In this document: positions 15,001-23,964 of the stretch, piece after piece
Layout of the letters: the number at the start of each line of letters is the position of its first letter
How positions within the stretch are numbered: the first letter of the stretch is position 1
Position numbers and translations under genes: made by a program
The notes under the pieces: generated by a model
Told to the model about the DNA's origin: nothing
Databases searched by the model: none
The model's input: the letters and a program-made list of their open reading frames with translations, nothing else
Assembly: GCF_963576615.1 (NCBI RefSeq)
Contig: NC_088708.1
Coordinates: 53,555,196-53,619,195 of the forward strand
Length of the DNA: 64,000 nucleotides
Source of the DNA: Watersipora subatra
Taxonomy: Eukaryota > Bryozoa > Gymnolaemata > Cheilostomatida > Watersiporidae
Direction: 5' to 3'

Positions 15001-18000
15001 CTCTGTTTAGTATTATGCAATAAATGACTACATCTTCTTATATCACAAACCAAAGGCATTGTAAGTGATATATAAAATATTATATTACACATTTGTCTGC
15101 GCTTAGTTATTTCTGAATATATTATTAGATTCAACATACAGTTTTCATACCAACATTGGGTGCAAATAATATATTTTTTCATCACTTACGGATCAATTGG
15201 TTCATGAGAGCAGTGGATGAACTTATCGTGTCCTGGAAAGCTCCTATGAATATTAGCGACATGGTATCTTATGCTAAGTACCATCTCAACCAATAGCTCA
15301 GTATCGCCTTTACCTTGAACCGCAGAATACCACACATGGTTCTTTATTTCCTTTATCCAAGGGAGCAACACTTTCTGATCTTTGCGCACACATGCTCTAG
15401 TCAGCTTTTTGGCCAGATTCTTAGTCCAATGCCATACATCCTATTAAAAAATTACAAATAAATACCACTAAAGTTAATACGTTTGAATTGCTTCTAAACC
15501 CTTTCCTACAGTGTCACAAACACTACCACCTTAACCGCCATCTACCACCATCACCAACGCACACTAACACTACACAAATAGCTAAATATTTATACCTTAT
15601 TGTAAGTATAGGCTAATCATTTCAAGCGATCAGTAAGGCGTGTATTAGTAATGGTAGCATGAATATAAAAATAGTAATGCAATCCAAATTTTATGATTAT
15701 ATTAGTCATGTATTTTATGAACAATTAGGGCATTTCTGACAATCCAGACCGCACAGAAAATTTAAATTCCCTGACTAACTTTTACTCAGTTAGCCAAGTT
15801 AATTCAAGTGAATCAGGTTAAAATCAAACGTATGAAACTCAGCCTGAGTCTCATTGTCACCCAATCATATTAAATCATTGCTTTGTACTCATGTACAGTA
15901 CTAAATATTTCTAATTATTATATTTATTAATTTATATTATAAAACTACTACATTGGTTATTAATATTTATTTAAAATTATTTATAAATTACTTACAGTTG
16001 AGGTTCTCCTGTTCGATGATGCCCTCTTGCTATATGGTACAACACCATTAGGGAATGGAACTTCTCCCTTTTTTACCCTTAATCTTGTGGTTATCCCAAA
16101 TTGTTCAGAATAAAGCTGGCTCTCACGGAAGTGCCTAATGCACACGACCGCACTAGCAGGTAGTCTGCGAAAAGTTAAATCGGCACGCTTTGCCTTAGAC
16201 AGCCACATTTTTGCTAAATTTGGCGACTGAGACACAGGCACTCTAAATGAAGTTATGCCACGACTTCTAGTGTCAGATTCGCAACTAGCAAAGAGACATC
16301 TACGCATTGTAACTAACTGATTGTGGCCAAACAAAAAACTCAAATGCGTCAGACGTTATCTCACTAAGGAACAAGTTACCGGAAACGGCTGAATTGAGAA
16401 TCAGTGATGGTCCGAGGTAAATGCACCAAAATATATTTTCAACTTTGACCTTGCTAAACTAGTAAAAATATCTGCTAAAAATTTGTTTTCTCGTTCAATT
16501 GACATTGTATGATGCATTATCAATCATATAAAACATTCTTAAAACTACGTGTTTACTTTCACTTTAAGGGGTGTGTCAGATAGCCGTTTATGACAAAGTG
16601 TGCCAGGTGAGAAGTAAGGTTCTCTAGAGCACTATTTTACACCACCGGTATCCAGATCAGTGTGCCAGAACAGACATACTAATAGTGGGCAGCAGCTCAT
16701 CCAAACAGATCAGACAGGTTTATGTGCAGCTTTACTTTAGATTGTTAAGTTCCATATGGCAGTTTTGGATTATAATAATATAATATAATCGCTATCAAAG
16801 AACGAGAGTTTTGATAACCAACAGAAATACTAAAAATAACAACACTCTATTATGAGAGAAAATAAATTAAAGCGTATCTAACCTTTCTAATAAGAGTAAC
16901 TCTATTAAATTCATATGGTTCATTTACACAACAACAGTGGCGAGTGGCATGAAGGAATTTGATGATAGAAGAGCCTGTGAGTTGGCGCACCCCTGAGTAT
17001 TTCTTGTAAAATCAATAAATACTAATTTTTAGACAATTATTTACACAATGTTTGCAGAGGTAAGAATATGTCCAAAACATGCACTCAGCAATTCCTGACC
17101 ACTCTAATGCTGAAGCATACACATACATTGTACATACATATACATACATTGTATATACATATACAAATACATTGTATATACATATACATACATACATTGT
17201 ATATACATACATACATTGTATATACATACACACATACATTGTATATACATATACATACATACTAACATTGTATATAAATACACACATACATTGTATAAGA
17301 ATTTGCCTATATAAAGTCATTAAAATACAAAATATTGTATACCGGCGACCCAACAAATCAGTAAAACCAGAAACCATTATAAACTTTACCACTGCAGCTA
17401 GCAGTCATTTCAGACTCAAATGAAAAATTACAGTTGAATCAGTCAAAGCATTTTGAGCCACAAACAATAACACTAGTAATACCTTGATATTTTATGTATT
17501 GCTGAATGGTATGAATTTACGGTGTTGAATCAAAAGCTTAAATTATGAACTTTTGATTAATATCCAATGAACTACTACAACTTCCCTACGATATTATAAT
17601 GGATAATAATCTGAGATTAGGCCTGTCCGGTAAAATACTGCTTGTTTTCCTAGAAACTGAGAAAATGCAGCAGCAGTGCACAGAGCTCCATAACTAGTAT
17701 ATAATCGGCTAAATCGTGAGCCTATAATAATCAACCGGAAGCTAGTAGGAGAGTAAAAGTACTATGACACTGGGATTGCAACTACTTCATAAATTATTTC
17801 TCATATAATATATTCACTTGTTTTCAAGATTAAATTAAACCCAATAAAGCAACACTAGCCTAAAGTTTAATTTTTGATCAAAATTAGCAAACCTGCTGAA
17901 AGCTAATGATTTACGAAGTTGAAATGATTGTCCAGTTGACCAATGAAGATCACTAATTACAGTGTATGAAAGATGAGCATCCATAAAAATAAAAACTACT

Positions 18001-18726
18001 TACCAACTTTCTAAAATTTGGAATATTGTTATTACTGGCACATTCCTCGAAACTGTCATCTTCATCGGCGTCATAGTGTTTCGTCATAACATGCTCTTCA
18101 AGTTCATGCCTTTGAGAGGTCTCGAAACCACAGTCCGAGCATTTAAGTATGATACAAGCCGATGGAGGTAGTTTTGGCTTCATGAGAACCACATGACGGT
18201 AATCGTTGTGACCCATTTCATGAATTTGGAGATTGCCTTTCACGGTTGTTGCGTAATTACAACGGGTGCAACAGAACACTGCGGTGTCTCGCCGGTTTAA
18301 GTGAGCACTCCGCAGATGTAAGTACAGTTCATCATGGCTAGCAAAGGTTATTGTGCCAGCCTTACATAATAGACACGTTGGTGTAGTTTGAGATTCTGCA
18401 TGCATCCTGTTATGGTTGGTAAGATGACCTTTTTTTCTAAACTTGGCATTACAATGAGAGCATTTGAAGGGTCGCTCGTCACTGTGAACTATTAAATGTT
18501 CCTTTAAGGAGTGACTGCGCTTTCCGGCGTAATCACAAAACGGACATTTAAAAGGCTTCTCCGTTGAATGAACCAAGTCAATGTGTTGGCGAAGATAGTG
18601 TTTGTTAGTTGATGAATAATCACAGTGAGAACAGTTCATTATACTACATTTGTTTATCAACGTACTGCCTCCAGTCTCCTGTTTAGAGGCAAGTTGAGAT
18701 TCTTGAAGCTGGTCAGGCTGCGCCAT
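36..18726 (-). CDS. ZNF507: ZNF507-like C2H2 zinc-finger protein, about 9 exons
   Basis: Exons inferred from frame, fingers and splice sites: 18726-18004, 11519-10676, 9013-8813, 7510-7392, 7257-7096 (possible cassette), 6558-6397, 4283-4126, 1174-1003 and 56-36 (stop). Phases agree at every junction (0,1,1,0,0,0,2,0). Exon 1 carries about six C2H2 fingers and exon 2 carries two. A low-complexity acidic linker follows, then a short helix-like block (SLLAVIEQLRQR) that resembles a block I recall in vertebrate ZNF507, then five more fingers. The order of fingers, the SYPxF/QYPTF tail after the second exon-2 finger and the YKSQLR finger match ZNF507. The start ATG is directly preceded by an in-frame stop. 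The length is about 799 or 853 residues, depending on exon 5; the human protein is about 950. The expected role is a nuclear DNA-binding protein; its targets cannot be read here. The tiny terminal exon is the weakest part. A second gene for exon 1 alone is less likely because phase and homology continue into exon 2. Confidence 0.8.
1003..1174 (-). CDS. ZNF507: ZNF507-like exon 8 (last fingers)
   Basis: 172 nt, phase 2 to phase 0. It completes the previous finger (HTRVH), then gives a finger starting FYCEHCEYVTSYLDCFQEHL and a final one starting FSCIACREAFSELVNLQIH. Donor ATGAAG|GTATGT. The final finger needs its last histidine from the following short exon (56-36). That exon reads HRNHLA then TGA after a CTTATGACAG acceptor, giving an H-x5-H finger end. 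The terminal exon is plausible but only six codons long. Confidence 0.7.
1335..2370 (+). repeat. Dispersed repeat family R1, copy 1
   Basis: Starts at a GC-rich motif (ACAAATGCCCGGTGTTGCC) followed by an AT-rich body. The segments at 1335-1450 and 2215-2370 align with 55003-55110 and 56215-56360 in the same order and orientation. The far block contains a shared stretch ending GCAATGTATCAATTAATACG. There is no coding frame. The repeat class is unknown; a non-autonomous element is likely. It lies in the last long intron of the ZNF507-like gene. Confidence 0.6.
2938..3100 (-). repeat. tRNA-related SINE copy (family S1)
   Basis: On the minus strand it reads as an A-box-like segment (GGTGGTAGAGTGGTAG), a B-box-like segment (GAGTTTCAATCCAG) and a tail with GACAGACACAGCTC and TTATTATAGTAAAG. 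The tail recurs at 12080-12115 and 12250-12290. The 73-bp satellite abuts its upstream side. Confidence 0.6.
3115..3968. repeat. 73-bp tandem satellite, about 12 copies
   Basis: The period is 73 bp, seen from repeated TAGTTATTATACCTGACTAT at regular steps from 3117. Monomers differ at a handful of sites (CACGG/TACAG, GACTGCC/AACTACC), so the array is not freshly homogenised. It lies in intron 7 of the ZNF507-like gene. A diverged single monomer lies at about 12385-12450 next to another S1 SINE. Confidence 0.9.
4126..4283 (-). CDS. ZNF507: ZNF507-like exon 7 (two fingers)
   Basis: 158 nt, phase 0 to phase 2. It encodes a finger starting HECSLCDFVASSTSLLQDHM and a second starting FQCKLCSTVFNYKSQLRAH, whose last histidine comes from the next exon. 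Spacing and the NYKSQLR core match the ZNF507 C-terminal array. The acceptor is AATTTGTAG and the donor AAG|GTAACA. Confidence 0.8.
5651..6262. repeat. 36-bp minisatellite, 17 copies
   Basis: Nearly perfect copies of a unit GATGTAGCRCTGATGTCTCT plus 16 more bases. The only variable site seen is A/G in GCRCTG: copies 3, 6, 10, 11 and 13 have G, the others A. Because 36 is divisible by three and the unit has no stop in several frames, both strands show long open frames (201 and 212 codons). These are a consequence of the repeat, not evidence of a gene. It lies in intron 6 of the ZNF507-like gene. Confidence 0.95.
6397..6558 (-). CDS. ZNF507: ZNF507-like exon 6 (C-terminal finger 1)
   Basis: 162 nt, phase 0 at both ends. 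It ends with the finger YRCELCHYRSSSHLMRQHMK followed by VHK, corresponding to the first finger of the C-terminal ZNF507 cluster. The acceptor is TTCTGTAG and the donor AAG|GTCAGA. Confidence 0.8.
6690..6930. repeat. Partial copy of foldback family F1
   Basis: Shares AAGTATCGGTATTTTCCTAT, the CATTTACGATTGCTTTT stretch and the following module with the foldback at 7555-7990. Only one arm is present. It sits in the intron before exon 6 of the ZNF507-like gene. Confidence 0.6.
7096..7257 (-). CDS. Possible cassette exon of the ZNF507-like gene
   Basis: 162 nt, phase 0 at both ends, with acceptor TTCATAG and donor CAG|GTTCGT. Its start (AEDSG) and centre (VVYRC) echo the next exon (EDSV and VVVYRC), and both exons are 54 codons, but the rest of the finger is not present. 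It may be a decayed tandem duplicate of the following exon. Inclusion or skipping leaves the frame unchanged. A shorter form could end at TTGTAAGC inside it, but that would break phase. Confidence 0.4.
7392..7510 (-). CDS. ZNF507: ZNF507-like exon 4 (conserved helical block and basic stretch)
   Basis: 119 nt, phase 1 to phase 0. The start SLLAVIEQLRQRQ closely resembles a conserved block I recall just before the C-terminal fingers of vertebrate ZNF507 (SLLTVIEKLRER). It ends in a basic nuclear-localisation-like run, LRKRKRI. The donor is GAG|GTAACT. Confidence 0.8.
7555..7990. repeat. Foldback element F1
   Basis: Inverted arms at about 7560-7700 and 7838-7975 share ATCATTTGCGATT, a TTTGAGGTGATTGCTGGGATG block and a region ending in GATCA-rich sequence. 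The spacer is about 140 bp. The same module occurs in the interior of the MITEs at 32756-33517 and 47816-48935. No coding sequence. Confidence 0.7.
8813..9013 (-). CDS. ZNF507: ZNF507-like exon 3 (linker)
   Basis: 201 nt, phase 1 to phase 1. It reads from GPNVNPACPPP to IGKPKK. There is no finger; it is proline- and acid-rich and probably disordered. The acceptor is CTACTACAG and the donor G|GTGAAC. It is accepted because its phases fit both neighbours exactly. Confidence 0.65.
10115..10600. mobile_element. hAT-like MITE
   Basis: The ends CAGAGGTTCCCAACC and GGTTGGGAACCCCTG form a terminal inverted repeat of the classic hAT type. It is 486 bp with no transposase frame. The flanks (GCTAGCTG and GCAAGCAG) match at 6 of 8 bases with a one-base offset, a decayed 8-bp target duplication at best. 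It lies in intron 2 of the ZNF507-like gene. Confidence 0.7.
10676..11519 (-). CDS. ZNF507: ZNF507-like exon 2 (two fingers and acidic linker)
   Basis: Exon of 844 nt. The acceptor is at 11521-11520 and the GT donor at 10675-10674, leaving phase 1. It encodes a finger starting YKCSECGYVTADE, a second starting YVCTICSYYCDTQRTLKAH, then about 200 residues rich in Ala, Ser, Asp and Glu that look disordered. The second finger and its WKH...QYPTFQN tail correspond to a distinctive mid-protein finger of ZNF507. The frame enters in phase 0, matching exon 1. Confidence 0.8.
12080..12240 (-). repeat. tRNA-derived SINE copy (family S1)
   Basis: On the minus strand: an A-box-like TGGTTTGGTGATAGTGCAC, an anticodon-arm-like TTTGCTTCAAATC, a B-box GGGTTCAATTTC, then a tail with GGACAGACGGGAGG and CAGCTCGTATTATAGTAAAA. 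Not an intact tRNA: the acceptor stem does not close. Confidence 0.7.
12250..12450 (-). repeat. Second S1 SINE copy with an attached satellite-like monomer
   Basis: A diverged S1 copy (GTGGTAGTGCACTTAGCTTAG and tail CTGCTCTTATTATAGTGAAA). Next to it, 12385-12450 aligns with the 73-bp satellite monomer (ATACAGTCATTACACATTAT corresponds to ATATAGTTATTATACCTGAC, followed by ATCTCTCA in both). Confidence 0.55.
13354..16563 (-). mobile_element. Kolobok-like DNA transposon with THAP domain, TTAA target duplication
   Basis: The element of 3210 bp is bounded by TTAA at 13350-13353 and 16564-16567. Terminal inverted repeats are AGGGAAACTAAACA and, on the other strand, AGTGAAAGTAAACA (12 of 14). A second inverted match lies inside the ends (CACTGATTCTCAATC near 13600 and its complement near 16395). 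The minus strand encodes a THAP finger and transposase-like exons. TTAA duplication plus THAP plus a D-x2-H motif points to the Kolobok superfamily. Nested in intron 1 of the ZNF507-like gene on the same strand. Confidence 0.75.
14628..16343 (-). CDS. THAP-domain transposase-like gene, internally shortened
   Basis: Three exons are inferred: 16343 (or Met at 16307)-15996, 15440-15190 and 14890-14628, each with good splice signals and matching phases (0, then 2). Exon 1 holds a THAP C2CH finger: RRCLFASC, a central TF, then CIRHF and a terminal EVPFPN, which is the AVPTIF-like position. Exon 2 starts DVWHWTKNLAKKLT, a D-x2-H transposase motif, and continues with the NHVWYSA and HC.HEPID block of the family. 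Exon 3 carries the HTGALENLH block. The central region before DVWH, where the first catalytic aspartate is expected, is not found. This copy is therefore probably not autonomous. A further exon to the left may finish the frame. A domesticated short protein is possible but unproven. Confidence 0.65.
17104..17300. repeat. Minisatellite of ACATTGTATATACATATACA type
   Basis: Irregular tandem copies of an about 18-22-bp unit containing ATACATTGTATATACAT. The open frames of Tyr, Ile, His and Thr through it on both strands are artefacts of the repeat. Confidence 0.85.
18004..18726 (-). CDS. ZNF507: ZNF507-like exon 1 (N-terminal finger cluster)
   Basis: 241 codons starting MAQPDQLQ and ending in a strong GTAAGT donor in phase 0. 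Six C2H2-type fingers begin at CSHC, CPFC, CSHC, CLLC, CTRC and CSDC. Some are joined by classical HSxEKPF and HSDERPF linkers, which indicates sequence-specific DNA binding. The last finger (CSDCGFETSQRHELEEHV) resembles the second N-terminal finger of vertebrate ZNF507. The first three fingers are additional to the human N-terminus as I recall it. An open-frame extension past the donor would add a short unrelated tail, so splicing is preferred. Confidence 0.8.
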
Positions 18727-19647
18727 CACTTATTAGGCATACTCTATCCATCGGCAGCAGGCATTCTCTTCAGCCTGAGTTAAAACGTTAATAAACCAAA
18801 TAAGATCTATGAAACATCAGAAATTAACTGATCACAACAGCTGTGGACAATCGATCAAGCCATATGACAGTTATACAATACTAAAAATGGCTTATAAAGT
18901 TGATAAAATAGAACAATATAATACTGTACTATTGCTGATAGTAGTGAATATTGAGTCACTCACTACCCTTTGGAATACACATTGCTTATTGAACACATAA
19001 TCGAAACACTGATATCTACTAACATAAAAGCAAATTATTTTTTATTAGTAGCAATGATCTGTAGTAGGCTCCAAGAACTGATGGTAATAAACAAAGAGCT
19101 AACTTGAAAAACAATCGATTTTTGGTTGGTAGTCGGATATATTACATGAGATGCTTAGTCATTCAGATATCAAGAACATATAGATAAACCAAGATATGAC
19201 TTAGATAATGGCACTTGCAGCATAAATTAATTGCTTGACAACAAGTAATTCATGGCTTCTTTCATTCAATTGAATAATGTAATCTCGAACAAGAATTATC
19301 TAGAAAAGTAATGTACCTACAATATATTGGCATGCAATTGGATTGAATAAATGTCTGTTTTCTACTAGCTTTTCATTTAACTTGAACCTTGAAAAATTTC
19401 TGTATAAAATGCAGAAGGTTTATTGGTATCGAAAACAAAATCTACCTCACATTCACAAGTTACTAATCAACTGTATTTAATGTGAGCAAGAAACACTTTA
19501 GGCTAATCCGCTACATACAATGTTTCATTATAACAAATGTTGTTAGAAAAATGCAACTTTGAATGATCCAACTACTGGTTTTTTATGTGTTACCCCAACT
19601 TACACATGGCTTTTTGTTAAACCCCTAGATCGCTAAATTAAATCGAT

Positions 19648-19708
19648 GTACTAGCTAAACCCCTCATCACCCAGAACTACATGGGTGATGAGGGGTTTAG
19701 TTAGTACA
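19648..19708. repeat. Long imperfect hairpin
   Basis: GTACTAGCTAAACCCCTCAT and its continuation CACCCA pair with TGGGTGATGAGGGG and TTTAGTTAGTAC across an 8-nt loop. The stem is about 26 bp with one mismatch. It could be a tiny foldback element; no target duplication was confirmed. Confidence 0.7.
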
Positions 19709-19779
19709 ACGATGTTTGCATAGTGTTCAGCTTGAGCTGGAGCAGTGGGCTACGTAGTTTATTAAAGGATATCCTTTTT

Positions 19780-20185
19780 TATTATGCCCGCACTGGTGTC
19801 AGTCAACTTGCTGAGAAATACTTTCTGTTTTAGCATTAGCATAATGACCAAATTTCCCACAAGAGCTGCAGCTGACATCTCTTGCTGCATTAAATATTCA
19901 CATCCCCAGTCTAGTCCCAAAATATCATTATGTGTTACCACTTGCTACGTTCTCGCTCTTACATTTGTGATGGCTGCAGCCTGAGATTTACAGACAGCAT
20001 CGCCTGCACCTAGCAATAGGTCTCCAACATTCTGAGAGATCTGATGTGTATCTGCTTTTTTAGCCCGTCGAGACATTTTAATTAGAATTCCTTCTGTCAA
20101 CTGGTCTGCTTTTACCTTTTCCCACGACCAAGCGATTGTTTGGGAGATTTATGATAAATGCATATGTGCACACAACTCCCGAAAA
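19780..20185 (-). pseudogene. Retroelement gag-like remnant
   Basis: On the minus strand a frame begins MSRRAKKADTHQISQNVG near 20075. It is interrupted by stops and leads to CSSCGKFGHYANAK near 19870, which has the C-x2-C-x4-H part of a gag zinc knuckle but lacks the final Cys. The upstream part (FIINLP block at about 20105-20185) matches 27636-27715 on the opposite strand, so it belongs to a dispersed family. Broken, with no neighbouring protease or reverse transcriptase recognised. Confidence 0.35.
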
Positions 20186-22077
20186 ATTATGGTCCACATT
20201 TACTTTTTGTATTTTATAACAGCTATTAGTGTTAGATATGTTAACTACTATACAGTCTTGCATTTGTCCTAACCAGTTTGAAAATACATCTGTCTTGTAT
20301 TATTGCTTCTTAAGCAATAAAAAACGCTGTCAACTTGTCATGTGATTTTTATCTTGAGAGAGCTTTGACACTGCTCAATAGCGTTTTCATCAAACAAACC
20401 ACTGTCCAGTCTTTTGAGTCAAAATTGAATTCCATTAGAAGATTAAATTTGGCCATTATGTCATTGAGAGTGTCCAACAACTCATTGTGCATCTAAATTT
20501 GCACTGCTTGAATGACATGCTTGTTTTATGTTGGCGTGTTGATGCAAAAAATGAAAACTAAAAAGCACGCTTTTCTTCAACCAGAAATCGTGTACCAAAA
20601 GAATTTATCTCTATACTGTCACGTAGGAGCCAGATGATGCGATTGCTAAAGCTACTGTGTTTCCTGTCAAAGATTCTACTGCTTGGTATGCCCCAATGAA
20701 AGTTGTTCTCAAAACAAACAACAGTCCCATATTGTAACATCTAAACAGGAATTAATAACAGTTGGGTGAAAAATTCTCCAATGGCTCTTAGAAAATCAAG
20801 CTTTGCCAAACTTGAAAATCGCATGTCATTTACTGTCCTTGATGCTACTTATGATTTGTACCAAATTACTCTATCTGGTCATAATCTTGCCTCAACTTGA
20901 AAGGTTTGCTTTTCACCGTTTTCCTTCAGAACTGTTCTGTAATACATAGTTATATTCTAATTTGGTATCCAAGTTTTGGATAGCCTTGACCCGTAGTATG
21001 ATCGTTTTACTGAGCATGATGTCGACTTCATAGTAATTTAAAAAAAACAGTAGAGACTGACATGAATCTTAATGTCAAAAAATAAGGACTTGGTCACAGC
21101 AATAACATTTTTTGATGAAGTTATACTTGGTAGCACCATTCGTGCTAATACAAAACAGCTCAAGGCTTTGAAAAATTTGCCTCACCAAAATATACTTTAG
21201 ACGTTCATAATTTTTAGAGATGAATACCCAGCTTAGATAGTTCACTTTCAAGCTTGGTATACCTATTCATTGCTCCATTGCTACACAAAAACTTGGTATG
21301 CTTTATGCGAAACAGCAATTTTGTGACAATGTCAAGAATGAATTGAAACATTCAGTTTAACTTGCACCGCATAGCCTATGACGTGAAACGGACATTCATA
21401 CAGACGGTTTTAACCGTAAAATGGCACTGCTTTGTTTCAATTGCAAAAAAGCCATGAGCTGCGATTGGTCAGTGCAGCTTCTCGAGGACTCGATGAGGCT
21501 GAAAAACAGTATTCGACTAGTAAGCGATTAACATAACATGCAGTTTCAGCATGCAAAAAGCTTTCGGATCACATTATAAACTTGGGAATGATTGTGAAAA
21601 AGAATGAAAAGCCCTTGGTCAAGCGCCTTAAAACCATGACGAGTATTCAGATGTTTTAAATAGGTCTCATGAGGTTTTGTCACTGTGTCAAACAAATTAA
21701 AAGAATGTAATCATTGATGCACTGTCACATTCTTTATGTTTTATATATAAAGCTGACATTATGTTTATAGAAAAAGTTGAAAGGTTCGCTACGTCAGCAC
21801 TTATACACACTGCAACTGCATCATACCTATTTTAATAAGTTGACAATATAGCAACAAGGTGACAAAGTTAAATTGTGTGTTCTCACATTATGTGAGATGT
21901 GCCTGGCTTACACAACTCACTTTTCATTCACTTTCATTACATTTTTTGTGGGGTACAAGTTTAAAGTTTCTATAATTGAGGGCACCTTGGTGTTTGGTGA
22001 TCATATTAGAACTCTCTGTTGTGAGCTGAAGTTGCTCTGACAACATTAACAGCAAATATATTTATGCTAGATTTTGT

Positions 22078-22160
22078 CAGCCGAGTTGGAGCGGTTAGCA
22101 CGCTGGACTGCTCTGTAGTAAGTCAGTGGTTCGATCCTCACTACGATATGCCAAGAAGAT
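22078..22160 (+). repeat. tRNA-derived SINE head or tRNA pseudogene (Ser-like)
   Basis: Reads GCCGAGTTGGAGCGGTTAGC (A-box side), TGGACTGCTCTG (anticodon arm, similar to a tRNA-Ser GCT arm) and GTGGTTCGATCCTCAC (B box with a 5-bp T stem). No acceptor stem closes and the anticodon loop is irregular, so it is not called as a functional tRNA. Confidence 0.6.
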
Positions 22161-23196
22161 TATCTGGTCGTGAATTGTTCCTTTGGTCCAAAATACACTG
22201 GTCATCTTGCAAGCATGTTCAATGGCCAACTCAAACACCCACGATAACCCCAGTTAAATTTTGCATGGGAATTCTTTCAGGCCTTAAATTAATGCCCGAA
22301 AGGCACACAGTATATAAGCTCGATGAAAAAAGTTTTCTGACAAGGTGAAGAGCTGAAGCTGCCCCATATACATGGAGGCTTAACAGATAGCAGAAATTGT
22401 GCCCAGATGTGACAGTTGTAGAAGAGAAACAAATATATGTGTGTTACTGTAGAGTTGACACGCCAAGGCAAAAACGCCCTGCACTGTTTGTTGGACTATA
22501 GCAAAAATCTTGCAGATTAGTTATGAAGCAATGCTGAAAGTTCATAAACTAGGATAACAAAATATATGACACAATGAGCTTCCTTGCCTGTAAAGTTGCA
22601 GCAAATAGTGTAAAACAATACGAAAGACAAATGTTTCACAAAATATGCTGCATCCACTAATTGGGGATCAAGCATGCATTGGGTCTAAATTATACTCACT
22701 GCTGTTTATAAACTCAAGTTTATGTGTTTGAATGCTTGCAGTACAAAATAGCTAATATTTTTCACTAATGTAAACAAGACACCCAAATAATAACTCAAAC
22801 ATGGAATACCTCAAACAATTTAATCGGAATATTATAAGTCAGAACGAGCTAGCTTCGAGTAGGTACAAAACAATTTGGAAAAAAATATTATAGCTAAACA
22901 TTTATAACATCTGCAGTCACTATAATAAAAATCTATGGTCAATATTTTGCAAAGCAACAAAATGCTCAATTTTATTGCATTATTATACCGCATGTGTTAT
23001 AGTGCATATATAAATTAAATAGATACCTGATCATTCGCACCACGAAAATGGCGTGAAGCTATCACGTGATACTTTTGTACGCTAGATGTTGTCAGGTGAC
23101 TAATGACAACTATTCTAATTGGTCCAGGTGTGCTAGGTTGTTTCCGGTTACGTACTGCCTGTTTCATTTTTGTTTGCCGCAAAAATTATCACAAAA

Positions 23197-23964
23197 ATGT
23201 CAGGGAATTCTCTTGTATCTGTAATTTCAAAATTCTATCAATCATATATGCAAACAACATCGAAGCGTCTAAAAATTGTTGATGCTTATCTTCTGTATAT
23301 TCTATTAACCGGAATAATACAGTTTGTTTATTGCTGCCTCGTTGGCACATTTCCATTCAACTCATTTCTCTCGGGATTCGTATCATGCGTTGGGTCGTTT
23401 GTGTTAGGAGGTGAGATAGTTGACGTTTGATTTTATTTCAAAATTTTAATAAAATTGCTAGTGTAAGACTGGTACGTGTTTGTAAACATTATTAGTTGCG
23501 TTTCTCTGCCTAGCATATTTATGCTAACATATTTTTTCATGTTGAATATTGTTGTTAGGTGCCAGTCCAGACCTGCCAACCCAAGAGTGGGGCAATGCGT
23601 GAGATTTGGTTTTGGGGCAATTGATGTATCAATGATAGTATATATAAAATTGTGGAAATTGGGGCAAAAATCTCACGCATTTCCATTTTTTCTTTGGGGT
23701 GATTGCGTGAGTCTCACGCCCAATGCGTGAGAGTTGGCAGGTATGCGCCAGTCGTATGTTAACGTGTTTGAATACGTCAGTTTGTTATATATGTAATATC
23801 ATTTTGTAAAGCTCTATTCGTAATGGTTTGCAGTATGTCTACGAGTACAATCTAACCCCGAGAACAAAGACGATTTCGCGTCAATCAGCCCGGAGAGAGC
23901 TTTTGGTGATTTTATTTTTGCACATATCGTGCTTCACTTGGTAGTAATGAACTTCATTGGTTGA
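23197..23964 (+). CDS. DAD1: DAD1, oligosaccharyltransferase subunit
   Basis: Two exons, 23197-23410 and 23834-23964, joined in phase 1 (GGAG|GTGAGA ... TTTGCAG). They give 114 residues; the human protein has 113. The start [15 protein letters not shown], the block [11 protein letters not shown] and [12 protein letters not shown], the SPERAFGDF motif and the end VVMNFIG are nearly identical to animal DAD1. Three hydrophobic segments (about residues 28-50, 55-78 and 95-114) fit an integral ER-membrane protein. DAD1 is a small subunit of the oligosaccharyltransferase complex that moves the lipid-linked glycan onto Asn-X-Ser/Thr of nascent proteins; its loss triggers apoptosis in vertebrate cells. 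An upstream in-frame ATG at about 23170 could extend it but family homology starts at MSGN. The intron contains a small MITE. A poly(A) signal AATAAA is at 24338-24343. Confidence 0.97.
23568..23745. mobile_element. 178-bp hAT-type MITE in the DAD1 intron
   Basis: Terminal inverted repeats CAGACCTGCCAAC and GTTGGCAGGTATG. The flanking 8-bp duplication is TGCCAGTC (23560-23567) and CGCCAGTC (23746-23753), matching at 7 of 8. The inside contains repeated GTGAGA and CTCACGC motifs. No coding capacity. Confidence 0.85.

Larger units (their letters stand above)
18727..23196. other. Intergenic region between ZNF507-like and DAD1
   Basis: Head-to-head gap of 4.5 kb. It contains a hairpin (19648-19708), retroelement debris (about 19780-20185) and a tRNA-derived SINE head (22078-22160). 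Nothing recognisable was seen in 18730-19600, 20270-22050 or 22200-23000. The DAD1 promoter must lie just left of 23197; no TATA box at a convincing place was seen. Confidence 0.6.

Noticed and set aside
14985-15185. Small open frame between transposase exons
   Set aside because: It lies in the intron between 15190 and 14890 and encodes a low-complexity Ile/Tyr-rich peptide without family features.
17012-17423. Tyr/Ile/His/Thr-rich open frames
   Set aside because: They are translations of an ATACATTGTATATACAT minisatellite.
22078-22160. Possible functional tRNA-Ser gene
   Set aside because: Good A and B boxes but no closing acceptor stem and an irregular anticodon loop; treated as SINE or pseudogene.
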